From: Georgenia soli
Lineage (GTDB): Bacteria > Actinomycetota > Actinomycetes > Actinomycetales > Actinomycetaceae
Direction: 5' to 3'
NCBI RefSeq assembly: GCF_002563695.1
Contig: NZ_PDJI01000004.1
Location: 3,410,001 to 3,474,000, forward strand
DNA: 64,000 nt
The position numbers and the translations under genes are program-made. Shown here piece by piece: positions 42,381 to 49,693 of the stretch. The stretch's first letter is position 1; each line of letters begins with the position of its first letter. The notes below the pieces were generated by a model, which did not search any database, had not been told where the DNA came from, and saw only the letters and a list, made by a program, of their open reading frames with translations.

Positions 42381-42405
42381 AGTTGACCTCAAGTCGACTT
42401 CAACT
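42381..42405 (-). promoter_or_regulatory. SoxR-type operator/promoter
   Basis: AGTTGA (42381-42386) and TCAACT (42400-42405) flank a CCTCAAG half-site and the palindrome AAGTCGACTT (42391-42400), close to the SoxR box CCTCAAG-N-CTTGAGG. On the minus strand TTGAAG (42404-42399) and TACGCT (42382-42377) could be -35/-10. It lies 12 bases before soxR, suggesting autoregulation. Confidence 0.6.
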
Positions 42406-42466
42406 TGCATGCTCGTGGCGACGGCGGCACCGGGCCGCCGCCGAGAGGTGGGAGCAGGGCGTGGAG

Positions 42467-42619
42467 ATGTGGTGGGAGCTGCACGAGTACCGGTCGAGAG
42501 ACCTCATCGCCGAGGCGGTCGGGGCGAGGGAGTCACGGACCCGCCGGCGCCAGCCGTGGCGGACCCGCACGACGCGCTTCGACCCGCCACGCGGCCCACG
42601 GCCGTCGCCTGCGGGCTGA
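42467..42619 (+). CDS. Small conserved-looking protein (50 residues, MWWELHEYRS start)
   Basis: Begins MWWELHEYRSRDLIAEAV and ends in an Arg/Pro-rich basic tail. The amphipathic aromatic N-terminus resembles a class of tiny actinobacterial proteins I have seen before, but I cannot name a family. GGGAGCAGG and GGAG precede the ATG, the latter very close. It lies divergent from soxR, 62 bases from the SoxR box, and could be a SoxR target. Confidence 0.4.
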   Translation: MWWELHEYRSRDLIAEAVGARESRTRRRQPWRTRTTRFDPPRGPRPSPAG

Positions 42620-42664
42620 GGAGTCCTCAGCCGTGGCTGTCGCCTTCAGTCGCCTCAGTGGCCT

Positions 42665-43420
42665 TCAGTCACCGTCAGTCGCCTTCGACCTTCGGTCGTC
42701 GCTGTCGCCGAGCAGGCTGTCGGGCCGGGCCGCCGGCGGTGCTGTCCCGTTCCCGGCCCCTTCCAGCAGCACACGGATGCAGCACCGGCCGGCGCCCGGG
42801 TCCGCGATCACTCGCCGGCCGCACCCTGGCAACCCCTGGGCGACGCCGTCCAGGAGCTGGTAGTTGAGCTCGCAGACCAGCTCGGTGTGCCGCTGGGCGA
42901 GCTGGTGGAACGGGCAGTTGCCCATGACGAGACCGCCGGCGGGGTCGGGTCGGGGCTCGTAGCCGCCCGCCGCGAGCGCCGCGTCGAAGTCGCCGGCGCG
43001 CTCGCCGGTCTCGCGTCCGGTCGCGGACGCGACCCGGCGCAGCGCGTCGCGCACGTGCCCACCGGTGGAGGAGGCCTCGGTGATGGCCCGGGCGAAGATG
43101 TCCGCCGCCAGGTCGTAGTGCCGTTCCGGCACCGAGACCGTGACCTCGGTTGCGGACCGGAGGTAGTACTTGGTCGGTCGCCCGGCCCCGGGCCCCGACC
43201 GCCCCGGTGGTCGGTGGAACTCGACGGTCAGCAGCCCCTCCTGGGCGAGGCGGTCGAGGTGGAACGCGGCTGTGCTGCGGCTCAGGCCCAGGGCGGTCGC
43301 GGCGTCGTCGCGGCTGGTGGGGGAGGGGCGCGAGCCTACGAGGTCGTAGAGCGCGCGCCGGGTGGGGTCGTCCAGCACGGAGACGGCGGCGACGCGTGCG
43401 GAGCGTGATGTCTGCGGCAC
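42665..43420 (-). CDS. HTH transcriptional regulator with Cys cluster (ArsR/SufR-like)
   Basis: A 251-residue regulator. Residues 10-70 form a winged helix ('VLDDPTRRALYDLVGSRPSP', 'LGLSRSTAAFHLDRLAQEGLL'). The C-terminal half has Cys169, Cys183, Cys200 and the pair Cys213-214 in a layout like the Fe-S cluster-binding SufR group ('NCPFHQLAQRHTELVCELN'). It probably senses iron-sulfur status or oxidants. It is divergent from folE and likely controls that cluster. The start is GTG 43420. No suf genes are nearby, so it is probably not SufR itself. Confidence 0.75.
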   Translation of the reverse strand: MPQTSRSARVAAVSVLDDPTRRALYDLVGSRPSPTSRDDAATALGLSRSTAAFHLDRLAQEGLLTVEFHRPPGRSGPGAGRPTKYYLRSATEVTVSVPERHYDLAADIFARAITEASSTGGHVRDALRRVASATGRETGERAGDFDAALAAGGYEPRPDPAGGLVMGNCPFHQLAQRHTELVCELNYQLLDGVAQGLPGCGRRVIADPGAGRCCIRVLLEGAGNGTAPPAARPDSLLGDSDDRRSKATDGD

Positions 43421-43445
43421 GCCACTCAGTGTACGCCTCTAAAAA

Positions 43446-43484
43446 CAAGATCGCTTGACTGAAGAACGCTGAGGTTCCTACCGT
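43446..43484 (+). promoter_or_regulatory. Promoter of the folE cluster with overlapping palindrome
   Basis: TTGACT (43455-43460) and TACCGT (43479-43484) are 18 bases apart. A CAAG-ATCG-CTTG inverted repeat (43446-43457) overlaps the -35 and is a plausible operator for the divergent Cys-rich regulator. The region is locally A-rich (CTAAAAACAAG). Confidence 0.55.
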
Positions 43485-43553
43485 CGAAGTACGCACCACG
43501 GAGGTGGCTGACGTGGGAACCACGCTCAGCGGACGAGCAGGAGGCGAGCTCAG

Positions 43554-44303
43554 ATGGCCGTCGTCACCCTTGCGGACGAGCGCCTCGCGCTGGACGCGGA
43601 GCCGACGCTCGACACGACCCTGCCCCATGCCCCCACGGTCGACCCACGTCCCGTCCCGGCGGAGTCGCGTGCCGCCCTGGTGGAGCAGCGTCCCGCCCCG
43701 GTCGACGACGCAGCCGGCTCGGCCGGGCGGATCGACCTCGCCAGGGCCCGCTCCGCCGTCGCCGATCTTCTCGGGGCCCTCGGCCGCGACACCCGCAGCG
43801 AGCACCTCGCCGACACGCCGCGGCGCGTGGCGGACGCCCTCGCGGAGATGCTCACGCCCCGCCCGTTCGAGATGACGACCTTCCCGAACGACGAGGGCTA
43901 CGACGAGCTGGTGCTCGTCCGTGACGTCCCGTTCCACTCGCTGTGCGAGCACCACCTCCTGCCGTTCCACGGTGTCGCGCACCTCGCGTACCTGCCGGGG
44001 GAGCGGATCGTCGGCCTCTCCAAGCTGGCCCGCGTCCTCGAGCACTTCTCCCGCGACCTGCAGGTCCAGGAGCGGCTGACCCAGCAGGTGGCCGACCTCC
44101 TCCAGGAGCGACTGCGGCCACGTGGCGTCGGCGTGGTGCTCGAGGCGGAGCACCTGTGCATGTCGTTGCGCGGCGTCGCGGTGACCGGCTCACGCACCGT
44201 CACCTCGGCGCTGCGCGGCACTCTGCGCGAGGACCCGCGCTCGCGGGCCGAGTTCCTCGCGCTCGTCGGGGCGGGTCCCGCCCCGCGGTCGTACGCGGGC
44301 TGA
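43554..44303 (+). CDS. folE: GTP cyclohydrolase I (type IA)
   Basis: A 249-residue enzyme that converts GTP to dihydroneopterin triphosphate. The catalytic core holds the zinc ligands in FHSLCEHHLLPFHG and 'EAEHLCMSLRGV', plus 'GERIVGLSKLARVLEHFSRDLQVQERLTQQV'. The first ~65 residues are an extra Ala/Pro/Asp-rich extension. Actinobacteria generally keep another folE in the main folate cluster, so this may be a second copy. First gene of a four-gene run with a flavoprotein, a FolP-like protein and a RibD-like reductase. Confidence 0.92.
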   Translation: MAVVTLADERLALDAEPTLDTTLPHAPTVDPRPVPAESRAALVEQRPAPVDDAAGSAGRIDLARARSAVADLLGALGRDTRSEHLADTPRRVADALAEMLTPRPFEMTTFPNDEGYDELVLVRDVPFHSLCEHHLLPFHGVAHLAYLPGERIVGLSKLARVLEHFSRDLQVQERLTQQVADLLQERLRPRGVGVVLEAEHLCMSLRGVAVTGSRTVTSALRGTLREDPRSRAEFLALVGAGPAPRSYAG

Positions 44304-44361
44304 GCCCGGCGTACCTCACCTGAGACCGGCACCGCGCCGGTGAGTGAGGAGGAGAGACACC

Positions 44362-45627
44362 ATGTCGCAACCAGGCATCTCGCAACCAGGCATCGTCATC
44401 GTGGGCGGCGGGCTCGCCGGCGCCCGGGCGGCGCAGACCCTTCGCGAGGAGGGCTACGACGGCTCCGTCCATCTCGTGGGCGAGGAGCCCGAACGCCCCT
44501 ACGAGCGGCCGCCGCTGTCGAAGGAGTACCTCGCCGGCACCGCGCGGCGGGAGGCGGGCTACGTCCACCCCGGGGGCTGGTACGCCGAGCACGACGTCGA
44601 CCTCGTCGTCGGCCACCGCGCCACCGCGCTCGACCTGCCCGGACGAGCTGTGGTGCTCGACGACGGCACCCGCCTGCCCTTCCGCAAGGTCCTCCTCGCC
44701 ACGGGCGCCCGCTCCCGGCGCCTGACCGGTCCCGGCTCGGGCGAGGGACTCACCGGCGTGCACTACCTGCGCACCCGTGCCGAGTCGGACGCGCTCCGCG
44801 CCGAGATCGCCGACGGCGGACGCCGCGTCGTGATCGTCGGGGCCGGCTGGATCGGGCTCGAGGTGGCCGCCGCCGCCCGCACCTACGGCAACGACGTCAC
44901 CGTCGTCGGGCCCGAGGCCGTGCCCCTGAGCCGCGCGCTCGGGAACGAGCTCGGCGCCGTCTTCGCGGATCTGCACCGCCGCCACGGGGTGAACCTGCGC
45001 ATGCGCACCGGGGTCGCCGAGATCGCCGGCGCCTCCGGCCGCGTCACCTCCGTCGTGCTCGACGGCGGCGAGCGGGTGCCGGCCGACGTCGTCGTGGTCG
45101 GGATCGGTGCCGTGCCCAACGACGAGCTCGCCCGGGAGGCGGGCCTGCAGGTCGACGGGGGCGTCGTCGTCGACGAGCGGCTGCGCAGCTCGGATCCCCA
45201 CGTCCACGCGGTCGGTGACGTCGCGAAGGCCTTCCACCCCGCGCTCGGCCGGCACCTGCGGGTGGAGCACTGGGCGACCGCGCTGAACGCGGCACCGATC
45301 GCGGCGCGGGCGATGCTCGGGAGCGACGTCGTCGACGACCTCGTGCCGTACTTCTACACCGACCAGTTCGACCTCGGCATGGAGTACTCCGGGTTCTTCG
45401 ACCTCGCCCGCGACGCCGAGGTGGTCTACCGCGGCGACCCGGCCGGCGGGGAGTTCATCGCGTTCTGGGTGGCGCAGGACCGCGTGGTCGCGGGCATGAA
45501 CGTCAACGTCTGGGACGTCAGCCCGTCGATCGAACGGCTCGTGCGGTCCGGCGAGCCGGTGGACCGGGCGCGGCTCGCGGACCCGGAGGTCCCGCTCGAC
45601 GCCCTCGCGCACCAGCCCGCGGCATGA
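44362..45627 (+). CDS. FAD-dependent ferredoxin/rubredoxin reductase-like oxidoreductase
   Basis: A 421-residue two-dinucleotide-binding flavoprotein. 'IVIVGGGLAGARAAQTLREEGYDG' binds FAD, 'RPPLSKEYL' is the class signature, 'RRVVIVGAGWIGLEVAAAARTYG' binds NAD(P)H, and 'DPHVHAVGDVAKAFHP' closes the FAD site. It passes electrons from NAD(P)H to a small Fe-S protein or to a neighbouring reductase. A repeated ISQPGI lies at the N-terminus. Start ATG 44362 follows GAGGAGGAGA. Which partner it serves in the folate cluster is unclear. Confidence 0.87.
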   Translation: MSQPGISQPGIVIVGGGLAGARAAQTLREEGYDGSVHLVGEEPERPYERPPLSKEYLAGTARREAGYVHPGGWYAEHDVDLVVGHRATALDLPGRAVVLDDGTRLPFRKVLLATGARSRRLTGPGSGEGLTGVHYLRTRAESDALRAEIADGGRRVVIVGAGWIGLEVAAAARTYGNDVTVVGPEAVPLSRALGNELGAVFADLHRRHGVNLRMRTGVAEIAGASGRVTSVVLDGGERVPADVVVVGIGAVPNDELAREAGLQVDGGVVVDERLRSSDPHVHAVGDVAKAFHPALGRHLRVEHWATALNAAPIAARAMLGSDVVDDLVPYFYTDQFDLGMEYSGFFDLARDAEVVYRGDPAGGEFIAFWVAQDRVVAGMNVNVWDVSPSIERLVRSGEPVDRARLADPEVPLDALAHQPAA

Positions 45628-45655
45628 GCGCCGAACCGGTGTCGAGGAGGCGGCC

Positions 45656-46585
45656 ATGACGGAAACCCTGGAGGCGGCGGTGGCGCCCGGCACGGGGCCC
45701 GGGGCGCCGGGGCCGCTGCCGGCGGACGCGACGACGACCCGCCCACGGCCCCTCCGCCTCCGTGACCACGTCGCCGTCATGGCCGTCGTCAACCGGACGC
45801 CCGACTCCTTCTACGACCGCGGCCGGACCTTCTCCCTCGACGCGGCCGTCGCGGCGGCGCTGAGAGCGGTCGCGGACGGTGCCGACTGGGTCGACGTGGG
45901 CGGCGTGCCGTTCTCCCCGGAGACCCCGCCCGTGCCGGTGGCGGAGGAGCTCGACCGGGTGCTGCCGGTCGTGGAGGCCGTGCGCGCGGCCACGGACGTC
46001 CTCATCTCGGTCGACACCACCCGCCCGGAGGTGGCGGCAGCCTGCGTCGCCGCCGGGGCGGACGTCGTCAACGACACGAACGGGCTGCGTGACGGGGCGA
46101 TGCTCGAGGTGGTCGCGGCCACGGGCGCGAACGTGGTGATCGCGCACTCGCTCGCCGCCCCGCACGAGCACCATCCCCGCCCGGTGTACGACGACGTCGT
46201 GGTTGAGGTCGCGCTCTTCCTGCGCCGGCAGGTCGAGCGGGTGACGTCGGCCGGGGTCGCCGAGGACCGCATCGTGATCGACCCGGGCCACGACCTCAAC
46301 AAGAACACCGACCACTCCCTCGAGCTCACCCGGCGCCTGGGGGAGATCACCGCGCTCGGGTGGCCGACCCTCGTGGCGCTCTCGCGCAAGGACTTCGTGG
46401 GGGAGACGCTGGGCCGCCCCCGTGAGGACAGGCTCGCCGGGTCGCTCGCGGCCGCGGCCCTGTGCGTGGCGGCGGGGGCCCGGGTGGTCCGCACGCACGA
46501 CGTCGCCGCCACGTGCGACGCCGTCCGCCTCACCGAGGCCGTGCTCGGCCGGCGCGCCCCCGTGCAGCGCCGGCACAACCGCTGA
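45656..46585 (+). CDS. Dihydropteroate synthase homologue, FolP2-like
   Basis: A 309-residue TIM-barrel of the pterin-binding family. It has 'VMAVVNRTPDSFYDRG' where true DHPS has NVTPDSF, 'ADWVDVGGVPFSPETPPVP' where the catalytic STRPG loop is expected, and 'ALSRKDFVGETLGRP' with the conserved SRK. These changes match mycobacterial FolP2, which is reported to lack DHPS activity. It could bind a pterin for another reaction. It follows the flavoprotein by 28 bases and precedes the RibD-like gene by 10. Confidence 0.8.
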   Translation: MTETLEAAVAPGTGPGAPGPLPADATTTRPRPLRLRDHVAVMAVVNRTPDSFYDRGRTFSLDAAVAAALRAVADGADWVDVGGVPFSPETPPVPVAEELDRVLPVVEAVRAATDVLISVDTTRPEVAAACVAAGADVVNDTNGLRDGAMLEVVAATGANVVIAHSLAAPHEHHPRPVYDDVVVEVALFLRRQVERVTSAGVAEDRIVIDPGHDLNKNTDHSLELTRRLGEITALGWPTLVALSRKDFVGETLGRPREDRLAGSLAAAALCVAAGARVVRTHDVAATCDAVRLTEAVLGRRAPVQRRHNR

Positions 46586-46595
46586 GGAGGCACCG

Positions 46596-47318
46596 ATGTT
46601 CGACCCCGACGAGCTGATCCGCCGCTACGCGGTGGCGGACCGGGCGGACTGGCACCTGCGGGTGAACTTCATCGCCAGCCTCGACGGCGCCGCCACCCAC
46701 GCCGGCCTGTCCGGCGGCCTGAACAACGCCGACGACAAGCAGGTCTTCGACACCCTGCGCATGCTCTCCGACGTCGTCCTCGTCGGGGCCGGCACGATTC
46801 GCGCCGAGGGGTACGGCGCGATGCGGCTCGACGACGAGGTCGCGGCCTGGCGGCTCGCGCACGGCCTCCCGGCCCACCCGGTCCTCGCCGTCGTCTCCTC
46901 CCGGCTGGATCTCGCGCCGCAGAGTCCCATGTTCACCGAGGCGCCGGTCCGCCCGCTGGTCCTCACCGACGAGGCCTCACCGGCGGCGGCGCGGCTGGCG
47001 CTCGCGGGGGTGGCCGACGTCGTCCCGTGCGGCGACCACGCCGTCGAGGTCGGTCTGGTGCGTGCGGCGCTCGAGCGGCGCGGGCTGTTCCAGGTGCTCT
47101 GCGAGGGCGGACCGCAGCTGCTCGGCACGCTGGTCGAGGCCGACGCCGTCGACGAGCTGTGCCTGACGCTCAGCCCGGTCCTCGAGGGCGGGGCCGCCGG
47201 TCGGATCACGGCCGGCGGCGCCCAGACCACCCGGCGCATGCGGCTGGGCCACGTCCTCACCGCCGGCGACATGCTCATGCTCCGCTACCTGCGGGACGGT
47301 CGGTCCAGCGCTGCGTAG
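46596..47318 (+). CDS. Pyrimidine-reductase family protein (RibD C-terminal domain / DHFR-like)
   Basis: A 240-residue stand-alone RibD-C domain. 'HLRVNFIASLDGAATHAGLSGGLNN' and 'LSDVVLVGAGTIRAEGYGAMRLDD' form the substrate and NADPH site; 'LCEGGPQLLGTLVEADAVDELCLTLSPVL' is the C-terminal motif. The fold is that of dihydrofolate reductase, and the M. tuberculosis homologue Rv2671 is reported to reduce dihydrofolate. In a cluster with folE and a folP homologue a pterin or folate substrate is as likely as a riboflavin precursor. Its 3' end overlaps the convergent hydrolase by 34 bases. Confidence 0.82.
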   Translation: MFDPDELIRRYAVADRADWHLRVNFIASLDGAATHAGLSGGLNNADDKQVFDTLRMLSDVVLVGAGTIRAEGYGAMRLDDEVAAWRLAHGLPAHPVLAVVSSRLDLAPQSPMFTEAPVRPLVLTDEASPAAARLALAGVADVVPCGDHAVEVGLVRAALERRGLFQVLCEGGPQLLGTLVEADAVDELCLTLSPVLEGGAAGRITAGGAQTTRRMRLGHVLTAGDMLMLRYLRDGRSSAA

Positions 47319-48073
47319 CCCACGAGCCGCTCCGCCAGCTCGCCCGGCCGTGACAGGTAGGCGCAGTGGCTCCCGGGCATCTCGTCGGCCGTGACCCCGA
47401 GGCGCTCGCGGGCGTGCGCGCGGAGGAAGGACGGCGGGAAGACGCGGTCGTCGCCCAGAGCCAGGAACGACGTCGGCACGTCCGGCCAGCCGGGCAGGGG
47501 CCACGGGTCGGACATGAGCCGCTCCGCAGGGTCCCGCGACCGCCGCAGCGCCTCGGCCGCGAGCTCCCGGTCGACGTCGTGCATGAACAGTGCGACCAGC
47601 TCGGCATCAGGGTCATGGGCGGCCTCGTCGGCCGTCCCGTCCTGCCGACCCGTGCTGTCCTGAACCCCGGGGTTGTCTCCCGGGACGTTGCTGTCCTGCC
47701 GGCTGGCGTCGCGCTCCCGCGCTGCCGCCCGGTACCCGCTCGTCTCCCACCACTCGCCGGCCGTCTCCCCGGGCGCCGGCACCATCGCGGACACCAGGAC
47801 GAGGCGCCGGACCGGGGTGCGCGCTGCCACGAGCGGTGCGACGAACCCGCCGAGCGAGTGAGCGACGAGGACGACCGGACCTCCAGCTGCGCCGTCGGCC
47901 TCGCGGATCGCCGTCACCACCGCGTCGGCGTGCTCCGCCAGGCCGGCGGACTCGTCCTCGCAGGGCAGGTCGACGGCCACCATGCGGTGCCCGCGTGCCG
48001 CGAGCTCGTCACCGACGAGATGCCACTCCCAGGCGGACCCGCCGGCACCGTGGACGACGGCGAACGTCGTCAT
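47285..48073 (-). CDS. Alpha/beta hydrolase (MhpC/EstC-like)
   Basis: A 262-residue hydrolase beginning MTTFAVVHGAGGSAWEWHLVGDELAARGH. The nucleophile elbow is AHSLGG and the terminal histidine lies in 'MPGSHCAYLSRPGELAERLVGY'. The lid region contains an unusual ~40-residue polar insert (RDASRQDSNVPGDNPGVQDS). The start overlaps the stop of the next upstream hydrolase (ATGA), so the two are co-translated. Substrate unknown. Confidence 0.82.
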   Translation of the reverse strand: MTTFAVVHGAGGSAWEWHLVGDELAARGHRMVAVDLPCEDESAGLAEHADAVVTAIREADGAAGGPVVLVAHSLGGFVAPLVAARTPVRRLVLVSAMVPAPGETAGEWWETSGYRAAARERDASRQDSNVPGDNPGVQDSTGRQDGTADEAAHDPDAELVALFMHDVDRELAAEALRRSRDPAERLMSDPWPLPGWPDVPTSFLALGDDRVFPPSFLRAHARERLGVTADEMPGSHCAYLSRPGELAERLVGYAALDRPSRR

Positions 48074-48927
48074 CTCGCTCCCTCCGGGGCGGCCGCTGTC
48101 CCACGGGACGGCACCCGGGCGAGCAGCCGGAGGACCTCCGCCGCGACGGCGCCGGGGACGACGGCGTGGTCCTCGCCCTCGACCACGACCAGCTCGGCGC
48201 CCGGGATCGCCTCCGCCGCACGCCGGGACGAGCCGGCCAGCCCGGGCCACGTGCCCCGACCGTGCATCACGACCGTCGGCACCCGCACCTGCGGGCCCAG
48301 CCGGGCCGGGTCGGGGTGCAGGCCGGTGACCGCCGCGTCGTACACGAGGCTGGCCGCCATCGCCTCCAGCGCCGGGAAGAAGGGGGCGTGGCGCAGCTGG
48401 TCGACCATCTCGTCGTCCAGGCCGATGCCGCGCTGGAACTCCGTCACCGCGTCCGCCCGCCGCCCCGCGGCGACGAGCGCCGAGAGGGTCTCGGCCTTCG
48501 CCGTCGTCGGCTCCGTGGACTCGTCGTCGAAGGCGAACGGCGGCTCGAACATGGCGAGCGCGACGAGGCCGGGGTTGCGGATCGTGGCGAGCAGGCCCAG
48601 GTGCCCGCCCGAGGAGTAGCCGAGCACGGCCGCCCGGCCGCCGACCGCCGCGAGCAGCGCGTCGAGGTCGTCGAGCTCACGCTCGACCGCTCCCGCCACC
48701 GGGGTGACGCCGTCGACGGTGGCGGCGTCCGTGCTGTCGCCGCGGCCACGCCGGTCGTAGGTCACGGCGCGGGCTCCGCCGTCGGCCAGGGCCTGCGCCA
48801 GCGGCCGGAGGCCGGAGCGGTCGTTCATCGCGGCGGCGACGAGGACGACCGTCGGCCCGGAGCCGTAGGACTCGTAGGCGATCGTCGTTCCGTCGGGAGA
48901 GGTGACGTGCTGGGGCGTGTCCACCAT
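48070..48927 (-). CDS. Alpha/beta hydrolase
   Basis: A 285-residue hydrolase: oxyanion region 'PTVVLVAAAMNDRSGLRPLAQAL', 'AVTYDRRGRGDSTDAA', nucleophile elbow GYSSGG, C-terminal 'EGEDHAVVPG' with the catalytic His. Commonly annotated as non-haem peroxidase/esterase-like. It is the first gene of the two-hydrolase unit and lies just downstream of marR on the same strand (76 bases), so it may be part of the MarR-controlled unit. Confidence 0.82.
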   Translation of the reverse strand: MVDTPQHVTSPDGTTIAYESYGSGPTVVLVAAAMNDRSGLRPLAQALADGGARAVTYDRRGRGDSTDAATVDGVTPVAGAVERELDDLDALLAAVGGRAAVLGYSSGGHLGLLATIRNPGLVALAMFEPPFAFDDESTEPTTAKAETLSALVAAGRRADAVTEFQRGIGLDDEMVDQLRHAPFFPALEAMAASLVYDAAVTGLHPDPARLGPQVRVPTVVMHGRGTWPGLAGSSRRAAEAIPGAELVVVEGEDHAVVPGAVAAEVLRLLARVPSRGTAAAPEGAR

Positions 48928-49003
48928 GGCTGCTCCTTCGCGCCGGACGGATCTGTGCGGGATGGTGCCCAGTGTCGTCGGGTGGTGCGGCGTTGTCTGC
49001 CGG

Positions 49004-49501
49004 TCAGGTGCGGGCGGTGCGACCGTACGAGCGGAGCTTGTGCTCGGGGTCGAGGCGGGACGAGATCTTGGTGGCGATCTGCTGCAGCTCGGTGACCTGG
49101 CTGTCCGTGAGGTCGTCGAAGATCAGCGTGCGCACGTTCTTCACGTGCCCGGGAGCGGTGTCGACCACCTTCTCCCAGCCGGCCTCGGTGAGCACCGCCA
49201 TCGTGCTGCGGCCGTCCGCCGGGTCGGGCCGGCGCTCCACCCACCCCTGGTCGGAGAGCCGGTCCACCAGGTGGGAGAGGCGGGACATGCTCATGTTGGA
49301 CATCGTTGCGAGCCGGCTCATCCGGATCATGCGCTCCGGAGCCTCGGAGAGGGCGGAGAGCACCACGTAGCCGGCGTGCGTCAGGCCTGCGTCGCGCTGC
49401 AGCTGCACGTCCAGGGCCCCGGGAAGGAGCATGAGGACCGACATGACGGAGCGCCACGCGTCCTCCTGCTCGCTGGTGAGCCACCTCGTCGCATCCGTCA
49501 C
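49004..49501 (-). CDS. MarR-family transcriptional regulator
   Basis: A 165-residue winged-helix repressor: 'LTHAGYVVLSALSEAPERMIRMSRLATMSNMSMSRLSHLVDRLSDQGWVERRPDPADGRSTMAVLTEAG' holds the recognition helix and the wing (DGRS). Start GTG 49501. It is divergent from the NADP-reductase-like gene, with a perfect palindrome between them, so it most likely represses that gene and itself. Inducer unknown. Confidence 0.9.
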   Translation of the reverse strand: MTDATRWLTSEQEDAWRSVMSVLMLLPGALDVQLQRDAGLTHAGYVVLSALSEAPERMIRMSRLATMSNMSMSRLSHLVDRLSDQGWVERRPDPADGRSTMAVLTEAGWEKVVDTAPGHVKNVRTLIFDDLTDSQVTELQQIATKISSRLDPEHKLRSYGRTART

Positions 49502-49598
49502 CTGCCCAGCGTATAAGCGCGACCGGATCGGGTCTGGCGTGCGTCGCTGCCGGTCGGGCGTGGAGCCTGGGTGTGCGGCGGCGGACCCGGCCGGGACA

Positions 49599-49632
49599 GT
49601 TAGTTGACACCTCAACTAACCCGGCGTATCTT
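49599..49632 (+). promoter_or_regulatory. MarR palindrome overlapping a consensus promoter
   Basis: GTTAGTTGA (49599-49607) and TCAACTAAC (49612-49620) form a perfect 9-bp inverted repeat around CACC. The -35 TTGACA (49604-49609) lies inside it, and the -10 TATCTT (49627-49632) follows after 17 bases. A second looser repeat CTTGA / TCAAG spans 49630-49650. Repressor binding would block RNA polymerase directly. Confidence 0.85.
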
Positions 49633-49693
49633 GATAGTTGTTGTTTCAAGTAAGTCCCCGCCGGGGCTCGCGAGCACGACACGAAGGAGCCTC

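Noticed and set aside
42405..42867. Longer plus-strand frames opposite the Cys-rich regulator
   Set aside because: They overlap a clear regulator gene and lack motifs; only the 50-codon ORF at 42467 was kept, at low confidence.
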